64,000 nucleotides of DNA, taken from the NCBI GenBank assembly GCA_963662575.1, contig OY759723.1:1612001-1676000 (forward strand). The letters run 5' to 3'. Below the pieces are notes generated by a model, which made no database searches, had not been told where the DNA came from, and saw nothing but the letters and a program-made list of their open reading frames with translations. Position 1 is the first letter of the stretch; the number at the start of each line of letters is the position of its first letter. Made by a program: the position numbers and the translations under genes. Positions 25,801 to 35,200 of the stretch are shown piece after piece. This DNA comes from Bin5 sp963662575 (GTDB taxonomy: Bacteria > Chloroflexota > Anaerolineae > Caldilineales > Caldilineaceae).

Positions 25801-28425
25801 GTGAAAACATTGCGAATGCGAACCAAGCTCACAATCGTCTCCCTGCTCGGGGCGGGCGCATTGTTGCTTGCCGTCCTGGCCGCAATCTCCGCGCCCGGGG
25901 CGCAGATCGCCTACGCCCAAAACATTGGCCCACCAACAGTGAGTATCCGACTGTCAAGCGGCCCAACCATCGACCATGGCGACCAACTCTTTGCACAATA
26001 CACCTTCGGCAACCTGCAAAGTGAAGATCTGATATGCGAGAAGGTTCCCGTGAACGAGCACAGCACAACGTTCCTTGACCCCTGTTACCATCTTAGCGAG
26101 GTGCGCCCACGCGGCGACACCACTCCCGAACAAGCGGCTCAATGCGGTGGACGGGGTATTGGTGGGCCTCGGTCCTTTTCCAGAGGGGACAGAGTTACGA
26201 GAACAATTCCTTACGGTCAAAACCAGATTTCCCCGAGCTGCCCGGTGGGTGAGTACACCCTGAAAGTCTATCTGATGGGTTCCAACCGGGAAGAAGTGGA
26301 GGCCTGGTCCGATTCCGAGAATTTCACAGTCCGCGCGGGGCCGCCGACGGCCACACCGACCAACACACGCCCGCCACCGCCACCACCGCCGACGGCGACA
26401 CCGACACCGACCCCCAGGCCGCCACAACCGCCACCGCCGACGGCGACACCGACACCGACTCGCGATACACAGCCGCCCCCTGCGCACACCGCCACGCCAA
26501 CGCCGACCCGCGATACACAGCCGCCCCCTGCGCACACCGCCACGCCGACGCCGACCCGCGATACACAGCCGCCCCCTGCGCACACCGCCACGCCAACGCC
26601 GACCCGCGATACACAGCCGCCCCCTGCGCACACTGCCACGCCAACGCCGACCCGTGATCCGCAGCTGCCGACCCTAACACCGACGGCAACGCCGACCCGT
26701 GATCCGCAGTTGCCGACCCTGACACCGACAGCAACGGCGACCCGTGATCCGCAACTGCCGACCCTGACACCGACAGCAACGGCGCCCCGTGATCCGCAGT
26801 TGCCGACCCTGACACCGACAGCAACGGCGACCCGTGATCCGCAACTGCCGACCCTGACACCGACAGCAACGGCGCCCCGTGATCCGCAGTTGCCGACCCT
26901 GACACCGACAGCAACGGCGACCCGTGATCCGCAACTGCCGACCCTGACACCGACAGCAACGGCGCCCCGTGATCCGCAGTTGCCGACCCTGACACCGACA
27001 GCAACGGCGACCCGTGATCCGCAGTTGCCGACCCTGACACCGACGGCGACAGCAACGCCGACAGTTGATGGCAACGGTGGCAACGGCGGCCAGGGTAATG
27101 GCGGCAACGGCGGCAACGGCGGCAACGGTGGCCAGGGTAATGGCGGCAACGGCAACGGTGGTAAGGGCAACGGCGGGCAGGGCGGCAACGGCGGCCAAGG
27201 CAACAACCAGGTCAAGTCATCTGTCGGCGACTTCGCGCCGCAATCGTCACAACAGCAATCACAGAGGCCGATAGCGATCACCCTGCCGGACGAGATGAAC
27301 GTGCGTAATGGTCCGGCTCTCGCCTGCGACGTCGTCGCGACCGTGCCGGCGGGAACACAGGCCTTCATCATCGGCCTCGACCCGGACGACGACTGGTACC
27401 AGGTGGAGATCGAAGGGGTGGTCGGCCAGGCCTGGATCTACCAGGACCTGACAACCCTGATCGGCTCGCTCGCCGGCGTCAAACGGTACACGCCGGCTGA
27501 GATCGCGCAGATTACCGGAACGCCCGCCACGGCCAACGACGGCTCAGTGCCGCTGGCCATCACCGTGCCGATCACCATGAACGTGCGCACCGGCCCCGGC
27601 CTGACCTACGACGTCGTCCGCGTCGTCCCCAAGGGCACTCAGGGGCGCATCCTCGGCATCGACCCGGATGACGACTGGTTCCAGATCGAGTTGGAAGGGC
27701 TCGACACCCTGGTCTGGGTCTTCCAGGACCTGACCACCGTGGTCGGCTCGCTGGCCGGTGTCAAATGGGTAACCGAGGAGGAGCTGGCGCTGCTGCCAGC
27801 CGCGATCACGCAACCGGCGCTCCTGAATGCCCGCGCCGGACCCGGCCTGACCTACGCCATACTCACGACCATCCCGCAGGGGACCTGGGCCATGATAACC
27901 GGCATCAACGCGCAGGGAGACTGGTACCGGGTGGAATTGGATGACCTCGACCAACCGGCCTGGATATACCGCGACTTCACAAAAGTAGCTGGCGGCTCGC
28001 TGACGGGACTGATACAGATCACCGTGACAGATCCCCCGTCGCCAACAGTTGCACAGCTGACCGGTTCGATTACGGTCGATCTGTCGCTCCCGCGAGCCGG
28101 CGGCGTCGATCTTGAAGTCAGCTGGCTGGACGCCATCGCCTGTACGCAGCTGTACAGTCTCTATCACCGCGCCAGCACCGACACGACAGTCTACATTTCA
28201 ATGAATCCGGCCGCGACGGCCTCCACCGCCAACGCCAAGTACCTGAGTTTCAGCACCCTGACCGGAAGCAGCTTCATCTCGGCCTGGTGCGGCACGAACG
28301 CAGCCGGCCGCGAAGTTGCCGAAGTCGAGATCGACCCCGGCGTCGCCGGCACCTACAGTTCGACCACGCAGGCAGGCGGAGGCCTCGCCGCAGTGCCGCC
28401 GCGCTCGACCGACAGCCCGCACTGA
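25801..28425 (+). CDS. Exported multi-SH3b repeat protein 2 (TRDPQLP-linker)
   Basis: About 870 residues. Aligning with paralogue 1 suggests the TTG at 25810 (giving Met-Arg-Met-Arg-Thr-Lys) is the counterpart of the ATG there; a GTG at 25801 is the other choice. Signal peptide cleaves near 'AYA-QN'. The N-terminal domain is followed by four 'PTPTRDTQPPPAHTA' units, then about nine 'TRDPQLPTLTPTATA' units (to about 420), and a Gly/Asn-rich stretch. Three SH3b repeats (from about 490) and the same fibronectin-like C-terminal domain as protein 1 ('TQLYSLYHRASTDTT') follow. It has one SH3b repeat fewer than protein 1, whose last two repeats match its own most closely. Confidence 0.83.
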   Translation: MKTLRMRTKLTIVSLLGAGALLLAVLAAISAPGAQIAYAQNIGPPTVSIRLSSGPTIDHGDQLFAQYTFGNLQSEDLICEKVPVNEHSTTFLDPCYHLSEVRPRGDTTPEQAAQCGGRGIGGPRSFSRGDRVTRTIPYGQNQISPSCPVGEYTLKVYLMGSNREEVEAWSDSENFTVRAGPPTATPTNTRPPPPPPPTATPTPTPRPPQPPPPTATPTPTRDTQPPPAHTATPTPTRDTQPPPAHTATPTPTRDTQPPPAHTATPTPTRDTQPPPAHTATPTPTRDPQLPTLTPTATPTRDPQLPTLTPTATATRDPQLPTLTPTATAPRDPQLPTLTPTATATRDPQLPTLTPTATAPRDPQLPTLTPTATATRDPQLPTLTPTATAPRDPQLPTLTPTATATRDPQLPTLTPTATATPTVDGNGGNGGQGNGGNGGNGGNGGQGNGGNGNGGKGNGGQGGNGGQGNNQVKSSVGDFAPQSSQQQSQRPIAITLPDEMNVRNGPALACDVVATVPAGTQAFIIGLDPDDDWYQVEIEGVVGQAWIYQDLTTLIGSLAGVKRYTPAEIAQITGTPATANDGSVPLAITVPITMNVRTGPGLTYDVVRVVPKGTQGRILGIDPDDDWFQIELEGLDTLVWVFQDLTTVVGSLAGVKWVTEEELALLPAAITQPALLNARAGPGLTYAILTTIPQGTWAMITGINAQGDWYRVELDDLDQPAWIYRDFTKVAGGSLTGLIQITVTDPPSPTVAQLTGSITVDLSLPRAGGVDLEVSWLDAIACTQLYSLYHRASTDTTVYISMNPAATASTANAKYLSFSTLTGSSFISAWCGTNAAGREVAEVEIDPGVAGTYSSTTQAGGGLAAVPPRSTDSPH
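26445..27060 (+). repeat. Coding tandem repeats in SH3b gene 2
   Basis: Four 57-base units encode the RDTQPPPAHTATPTPT block. They are followed by about nine 45-base units encoding RDPQLPTLTPTATAT, in which alternating units carry GCGCCC or GCGACC (Ala-Pro or Ala-Thr). Confidence 0.85.
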
Positions 28426-28943
28426 GCGAGCATTCCAAGCTGAACAGCCATCTGCGTCGCAACGATGCGAGCGCATACCAAAGGCCCCCTCTGGCGTCAA
28501 TGACAGCGGGGGCCTCTTGTATTGGTTGAAGCAAGGCTTTCAGCACAGACAAGAATCCCGCCTCGCAGATTGGCGTTCCTCGGTCCCCTCTGTCTGGAAC
28601 TGCATCCATCCTGGATTGACCCCATACTGACACCAGTCTTCACCGATCAGCGCACACAAAAGGAACTGGATTCGGGCACTTTGGACAAAGGTCATCAAGA
28701 ATGGCAACCTTCCTTACTTTTCATTCGTCGATCCTTAAAGGAGACTATATTCAGGTGGAAAGGACTGACCGGAAACGGTTGCGCAGCTCGAGTGCTTGGA
28801 TCGACTGTTCGCTGGATGATCAAGCCGCTGCGACAGAGCCAACTCCACCGGTCTCTGCAAGTGAAACTTCGTGATTTGTGGCCCTCTCGGTATTAGCTAT
28901 GGCAGTTGAACCCGCCGTGAGGAGCGTAGTAAGGTAGAGTCGA
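28426..28943 (+). other. Intergenic region before SH3b gene 3
   Basis: Contains the terminator of gene 2. Beyond it I see unique sequence without a recognised gene; it is not obviously similar to the upstream regions of genes 1 and 2. A weak purine-rich site precedes the ATG at 28944. Confidence 0.45.
28480..28518 (+). terminator. Hairpin terminator after SH3b gene 2
   Basis: AAGGCCCCCTC pairs with the GGGGGCCTCTT region across a loop containing TGGCGTCAATGACAG. Same family of structure as the hairpins after the other four genes. Confidence 0.65.
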
Positions 28944-31856
28944 ATGCGACATAGAAAAACGACTTCCATTCTGGTCGCACTGCTCTTCTGCCTCCTGACC
29001 GTAACGTCCTTCTTTCGCGCCCAGGTAACCCACGCCCAATCCCCCTCCCCGATCATAGGTTTTGATCTGATAGATTACGCCGTGCTGCCGGGAGACTACT
29101 TATATGCCGGCTTCCTCCTCCGAAACTTCCCCTGCAATGATCAGAACAATGACGGCAAGTGTAATTATCAGGACACATTCACTTCCGTAACATATCGTAT
29201 CGACGTGCTGACCCGCGGTCCCGGTGGGACCAACGCAGACAGTTGCGAAAGGCAGGGGTTTAACAGTGCTCGCATATTTGCGCCTTCCTTCTACAATTCC
29301 GAGAGAACGCTTGGTGCTTTTCCTCTTCGCATAGACAAAAGCTGTCAACCCGGCCCTTACACGCTCCTTCTCACCGTCACCTACACCGAACCCGACACAA
29401 ACCAGTCCCATACCCTCACCGATACCGTCGACTTCGTTGTCGGCGACCCACCTCCGCCCGATCCAACCCCGACCCCTGGCAACGGCGGCAATGGTGGCGG
29501 CAACAATGGCGGTAATGGTGGCGGCAACAATGGCGGTAATGGTGGCGGCAACAGCGGCGGCAACAATGGCGGCAATGGTGGCGGCAGCAATGGCGGCAAT
29601 GGTGGCGGCAACAACGGCGGCAACAACGGCGGCAGCAATGGCGGCAATGGTGGCGGCAACAACGGCGGCAACAACGGCGGCAGCAATGGCGGCAATGGTG
29701 GCGGCAACAACGGCGGCAACAGCGGCGGCAACAGCGGCGGCACCAGCGGCGGCACCAACGGCGGCACCAACGGCGGCACCAACGGCGGCACCAACGGCGG
29801 CACCAACGGCGGCACCAACGGCGGCACCAACGGCGGCACCAACGGCGGCACCAACGGCGGCACCAACGGCGGCACCAACGGCGGCAGCAACGGCGGCACC
29901 AACGGCGGCACCAACGGCGGCACCAACGGCGGCACCAACGGCGGCACCAACGGCGGCAGCAACGGCGGCACCAATGGCGGCAGCAACGGCGGCAGCAACG
30001 GCGGCACCAATGGCGGCAGCAACGGCGGCAGCAACGGCGGCAGCAACGGCGGCACCAATGGCGGCAGCAACGGCGGCACCAACGGCGGCACCAATGGCGG
30101 CACCAACGGCGGCAGCAACGGCGGCACCAACGGCGGCACCAACGGCGGCAACAACGGCGGCCAGGATGGCCAGGGAGGTAACGGAGGCCAGGGTGGCAAT
30201 GGTGGCACCGACGGCAACGGTCAGACGCCCGGCAATGGCCAGGTGCCCCGAGACACCCAGACCACCGAGAGTGAGCAGAGTCCAAAATCCCCTGAGCCCA
30301 CGCAAACTCCGCCACCACCACAGGAGCCCGTAGCGGTTACCCAGCCTCAATATACAAATGTCCGCCTCGGCCCAGGCACCGAGTACAAGTTGGCCAGAAT
30401 TGTGCCGCACGGCACACGCGCCCAGATCATCTGCATCGGCCCCTGGCATGACTGGTACGAGGTGAAAATCGACGGCGTGCCCGGAACCGTCTGGGTTCGA
30501 CAGGACCTGACAGTTCTGGTCGGCTCTCTCGAAGGAGTCTGCCGCTACCGCACAGGGGCTTTCCTCGTCCAGGCTTTCACACTGCCCATTATCTCCCATC
30601 TGCGAACGGGCCCAGGCACCAACTACGACGTGATCACCACTGTTCCCCAGGGAACCTGTGTCAAAATTATCGGCCTCGGCCCACAGGATAAGTGGTTCCT
30701 GATCGAGTTGCCCGGCTTGGACGGGCCCGCCTGGATCTCCCAGAGCCTCGTCGATGTGACCGGCTCCGTGAGGCGTCTCAGACAACTTACCACAGAGGAT
30801 ATTGCGCTCCTGCCCCGGCCGGGACAGAATGTCGGCGTCAAGCCCTATCTGATCACCCAGCCCGAAATCATCAACGTGCGCCTAGGACCGGGCCTGGACT
30901 ATGACGTGATCACCACCGTGCCCCAGGGAACGCGGGCCACAATATATGGCATGGGCCCCGAAAAAGCGTGGTTCCAGGTCGAGCTGGATGGCTTGGACAC
31001 ACTGGCCTGGGTCTACCGCGAACTCACGCACGTAGTCGGTTCGTTGGTGAATGTCCGGCGGGTAACCGCGCGCGAGATTGCCGCACTGCCCGCTGTGATC
31101 ACCCAGCCCCGCAGCCTGAACGCCCGCCTGGGGCCGGGCGTAGAGCACCAGGCCGTCACCATCCTGCCGAACGGAACCTGGGCCAGAATCGTCGGCATCG
31201 GCCCACACCACAATTGGCTCCAGATCAAGGTCGTCGGATTGAAAAACCCCCTCTGGATCGCCCGCAGTCGGACCAAGGTGGCCGGCGGTCTCCTGGGGAG
31301 GTTCCCACCCAACGCGACCGACGAAAATGCAATGCAACCGGGACCGGAAAGTGACAGGCCGCTGGCAATCGCGCAGTCCGAAAGCATGAAAGTGCGCACC
31401 GGCCCTGGTCTGGACTACAAGGTGATCACCACCGTCCCCCAGGGCGTATCGGGCAAAATTTACGGCATCGATCCCACCAAGAACTGGCTCCAGGTCGAAA
31501 TAGAAGGGCTCGACACGCTGGCCTGGGTGCTTCGTGACATGACCTGGATCGACGGCCTCCTCGTGAGCGTCAGACGGATTACCGCGCGCGAGATCGCGGC
31601 CCTGCCGGCCCTGATCACCCAGCCCCGCACTTTGCGGGCGCGCTCGGGCCCGGGCCCGGAATACAGGGTGGTCGCCAGACTGCCAAAAGGGACGTGGGCC
31701 GCAATCACCGGCATCGGCCCCCGCGCTGAATGGTTCCGGATCGAGGTCGTCTTCATCGACGCGCCGGTCTGGATCGCCCGTGATCTCACAAAAGTGGCCG
31801 GCGGCTCGCCGACAGATAGCCCATCCTCAACCTCGGCAGAGCCCAACCGGCAGTAA
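28944..31856 (+). CDS. Exported multi-SH3b repeat protein 3 (Gly-Gly-Asn/Thr linker)
   Basis: 970 residues. Signal peptide 1-32 (cleavage near 'THA-QS'). The N-terminal domain contains 'DQNNDGKCNYQD', which fits an EF-hand-type calcium loop, and further Cys residues. Residues about 178-406 are almost wholly NGG/NGGT/NGGS repeats. A Gln/Pro-rich linker leads to six SH3b repeats (about 460-960), more divergent than those of proteins 1 and 2 ('NVRLGPGTEYKLARIVPHG', 'NVRLGPGLDYDVITTVPQG', 'KVRTGPGLDYKVITTVPQG'). It lacks the fibronectin-like C-terminal domain of proteins 1 and 2 and ends shortly after the last SH3b. Confidence 0.85.
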   Translation: MRHRKTTSILVALLFCLLTVTSFFRAQVTHAQSPSPIIGFDLIDYAVLPGDYLYAGFLLRNFPCNDQNNDGKCNYQDTFTSVTYRIDVLTRGPGGTNADSCERQGFNSARIFAPSFYNSERTLGAFPLRIDKSCQPGPYTLLLTVTYTEPDTNQSHTLTDTVDFVVGDPPPPDPTPTPGNGGNGGGNNGGNGGGNNGGNGGGNSGGNNGGNGGGSNGGNGGGNNGGNNGGSNGGNGGGNNGGNNGGSNGGNGGGNNGGNSGGNSGGTSGGTNGGTNGGTNGGTNGGTNGGTNGGTNGGTNGGTNGGTNGGTNGGSNGGTNGGTNGGTNGGTNGGTNGGSNGGTNGGSNGGSNGGTNGGSNGGSNGGSNGGTNGGSNGGTNGGTNGGTNGGSNGGTNGGTNGGNNGGQDGQGGNGGQGGNGGTDGNGQTPGNGQVPRDTQTTESEQSPKSPEPTQTPPPPQEPVAVTQPQYTNVRLGPGTEYKLARIVPHGTRAQIICIGPWHDWYEVKIDGVPGTVWVRQDLTVLVGSLEGVCRYRTGAFLVQAFTLPIISHLRTGPGTNYDVITTVPQGTCVKIIGLGPQDKWFLIELPGLDGPAWISQSLVDVTGSVRRLRQLTTEDIALLPRPGQNVGVKPYLITQPEIINVRLGPGLDYDVITTVPQGTRATIYGMGPEKAWFQVELDGLDTLAWVYRELTHVVGSLVNVRRVTAREIAALPAVITQPRSLNARLGPGVEHQAVTILPNGTWARIVGIGPHHNWLQIKVVGLKNPLWIARSRTKVAGGLLGRFPPNATDENAMQPGPESDRPLAIAQSESMKVRTGPGLDYKVITTVPQGVSGKIYGIDPTKNWLQVEIEGLDTLAWVLRDMTWIDGLLVSVRRITAREIAALPALITQPRTLRARSGPGPEYRVVARLPKGTWAAITGIGPRAEWFRIEVVFIDAPVWIARDLTKVAGGSPTDSPSSTSAEPNRQ
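29478..30162 (+). repeat. Low-complexity GGC-GGC-AAC/ACC/AGC coding repeat
   Basis: About 680 bases built of 9- and 12-base units encoding Asn-Gly-Gly with Asn, Thr or Ser. The first third is Asn-rich and the rest Thr/Ser-rich. The opposite strand is also open through this stretch, an artefact of the repeat. Confidence 0.9.
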
Positions 31857-32289
31857 CCACGTTCCAGCACCGCTGGAACGTGGCAAAGCGTTCCGCTCAT
31901 CCTCTCAGCCATCCCCGACTCTTAACTAGGCAAATCTCCACCACAAGGCCCCCTGGGCGCTATCGCCGGTGGGGCTTTTCTATTGCCTGTATCCCATCCT
32001 GCGCCAAGCGAGCGCATCGCTGAATCATGGCATTCGGCATGGCAGAGAATTCAGTCCCCCTGTCCAATTCAGCGCGCGATTTTCCGGGCCCATCTGCCCA
32101 AAATGAGCGTGCGAACAAATGAAAAAGTCCACTCCAAAAGAAGTATCAAAAGAAACGGAACATTCCGGGCGGACTGCTCGTCCGATCGGCAGACACTGTT
32201 CCGAGCTTGGCACGGGTTCAAGCTCGGAACGGAAACGCTGAACCGATACGCATAGGCACGCCAGCTGAGGCGAAGCAGAGATAAAGAGA
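31857..32289 (+). promoter_or_regulatory. Intergenic region before SH3b gene 4
   Basis: Begins with the terminator of gene 3. From about 32035 to 32289 it is similar to 36602-36854, upstream of gene 5: both contain 'GGAAACGGAACATTCC' or close variants, 'CTGCTCGTCCGATCGGCAGA', and a final AG-rich stretch ending in AAAGA(G/A)A before the ATG. A shared regulatory leader is likely. Confidence 0.55.
31945..31979 (+). terminator. Hairpin terminator after SH3b gene 3
   Basis: AAGGCCCC pairs imperfectly with GGGGCTTTT across a loop rich in GGGCGC/GCC, followed by T residues. Confidence 0.65.
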
Positions 32290-35200
32290 ATGCAAACGAA
32301 ACAGTCGATTATTACGCTGGTCGGGGTGGCCATTCTGTTACTATTTGCCCTGGCCGTTATCTCTTTCGTGCCCAGTGCCCCAATGATCCCCGCCGAGCCC
32401 CTCGCGTCGGATGGAGAGGGCGAACCACAAGTCGGCTTTGACACGCTGGATGACTGGGTGCCGGCAGGTGAATATATGCATGCCGGCCTCCTGTTCCATA
32501 ACTTCCCCTGCATCGATAAGAACGACGACGGCAAATGTGACTACAACGACAAATTCACCACCGTCACCTACCGCTTCGACGTTATGCACGGAGACGCCGA
32601 CGCAGACAACTGCGAAGGGCAAGGGTTGGGCTCTGTCCGCAATTTTTCCCCTTCATTTTACAATAATTGGAGAACCTTAAGCCCTATACCTCTTCGTATC
32701 GACAGGAACTGTCCACACAGGACCTACACGATGAAGTGTACTGTCACCTATACCGAACCCGGCTCGGACGTGGCTATCCCGGTTACTTGCAATGGTATGG
32801 ACTTCACAGTCGGTTCCGTGCAACAGCCAGCGACAGCTACGCCCACCGAAACGCCGACCGAAACGCCCATACCGACAGCCACGCCCACCGAAACGCCGAC
32901 CGAAACGCCCGTACCGACAGCCACGCCCACCGAAACGCCGACCGAAACGCCCGTACCGACCGCCACGCCCACCCCCACGCCGACTGACGACGATGGCGGG
33001 CAAAACTCGCCGCAAGAGGACCCAACCGCGACCCCCACGTCTACGCCCACGCCAAAGCCCCCGCCCTCCGCGCGGATCGACGGTCTGTCCTCCACCTTCG
33101 ATGAAGGCCAGCAGACTTCCTTCAGCATGATCTTTGAAGATCTGGACGACTCGGACCAATACGGCTACCGCGCCGACGTCATAAAATTAGAAGACAATTC
33201 CGCCGCAGACGACTGTGAAGGAACCGGTCTCGGAGGAAACAGCCAGTTCACTGCCCAACTCACAGGGGCTGTCAACGGACAAGAAACAGTTTCAGGCGTA
33301 ATCGACGCCGCCTGTCCGGCCGGTACATACACAGTGTCCGTCACGCTCATGGCCACCAGCGGATTTGGGGTCACCGCAACCCAAGCGTTCCAGGTCCTCG
33401 AATCAGCGCCGTCCATCGTCGAAACAGACACGCCGACACCGACAGCCACGCCCACCGAAACGCCGACCGAAACGCCCGTACCGACCGCCACGCCCACCCC
33501 CACGCCGACTGACGACGATGGCGGGCAGAACACGCCGCAAGAGGACCCAACCGCGACTCCCACGTCTACGTCCACGCCAAAGCCCCCACCCTCCGCGCGG
33601 ATCGACGGTCTGTCCTCCACCTTCGATGAAGGCCAGCAGACTTCCTTCAGCATGATCTTTGAAGATCTGGACGACTCGGACCAATACGGCTACCGCGCCG
33701 ACGTCATAAAATTAGAAGACAATTCCGCCGCAGACGACTGTGAAGGAACCGGTCTCGGAGGAAACAGCCAGTTCACTGCCCAACTCACAGGGGCTGTCAA
33801 CGGACAAGAAACAGTTTCAGGCGTAATCGACGCCGCCTGTCCGGCCGGTACATACACAGTGTCCGTCACGCTCATGGCCAACAGCGGATTTGGGGTCACC
33901 GCAACCCAAGCGTTCCAGGTCCTCGAATCAGCGCCGTCCATCGTCGAAACAGACACGCCGACACCGACAGCCACGCCCGCCGATACACCGACACCGACAG
34001 CCACGGCCACGCCGACAGTCACGCCGACACCGACAGCCACGCCCGCCGATACACCGACACCGACAGCCACGGCCACGCCGACAGTCACGCCGACACCGAC
34101 AGCCACGCCCGCCGATACACCGACACCGACAGCCACGGCCACGCCGACAGTCACGCCGACCAACACCGCCACACCGACAGCCACACCCACAGTCGACGAC
34201 TCCGTACAACAGTTCCCGGAGGACCCAACCGCAACGCCGACGTTTACGCCAATGCCCCCGCCCTCCGTGAAGATCGAAGGTCTGTCTTCCGCCTGGGATC
34301 ATGGCCAACAGGCCTCCTTCAACATGATGTTCGAAGGGATCGACGACTCGGACGACTATGGCTACCGCGCCGACGTCACCAATGCAGACAACAATGCCGC
34401 CGACGACTGCGAAGGGACCGGACTGGGAGGAGCTAACCAGTACACAGCCGAACTCGCCGGAGCAGTCGACGGTAAACTCACAACCCCCGGCGTGATCGAC
34501 TCCCTCTGCCCAGCCAGCACCTATTCATTGACCGTCACGCTCATGGGCGACGGCGGATATTCGTACACCGCAACCCAGGCCTTCCAGGTAAACGCATTAA
34601 CACAGTCCCCCGTCGATCCTGACACGCCGACGCCCTCCGCGACACACACCGCGACACACACACCGCAGCCGACGGCTACCAATACAAATACGCCCGCACC
34701 GACCGCCACCAGTCCGCCGCGGCAACAGAATCCGCCGCAACAGAAGCCAGCCGCCACCCATACCAACACGCCCGTGCCCACGGCTACCACAGCGCCCACG
34801 CCTACCACAGCGCCCACGCCTACAGCAAAAGTCGTCTATGTGCCGCCCCAGCAGAAGGCTGACCCGACATCGACGCCTATACCAACTGCGACGCCTATAC
34901 CAACCGCGACGCCGACCGCCACCCTGGCCCCAACCCTTGCGCCTACGGTCACACCCACGGATGACCAGACAGACGATCTCGTGGACAGCACCACATCTGT
35001 CGTCGCAGATGAGGATACCGAAACGGACGCAGATTCCGATGAGGCTACCCCGGCCCCGACAGCGGCAAGCACGCTCGACGACGCCGGCAGCGCCTGGCCC
35101 GGCCACTACGCCGCCGGCCGCTCCGTCTGGAACTGCCAGGATCTCAGCGCGCTGGTCGACTCGCTCGCCACCCTCCGCCAGAGCATGACCGTCGGCGACT

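Noticed and set aside
26268..27371. Minus-strand 367-codon frame rich in Gly-Val
   Set aside because: Antisense shadow of the Thr-Pro repeats of SH3b gene 2.
29100..30785. Long minus-strand frames through the Gly/Asn repeat (Ala/Val-, Pro/Leu- and Arg/Cys-rich)
   Set aside because: All frames stay open because the repeat lacks stop codons. The plus-strand frame has signal peptide and SH3b domains; the others have no recognisable domain.
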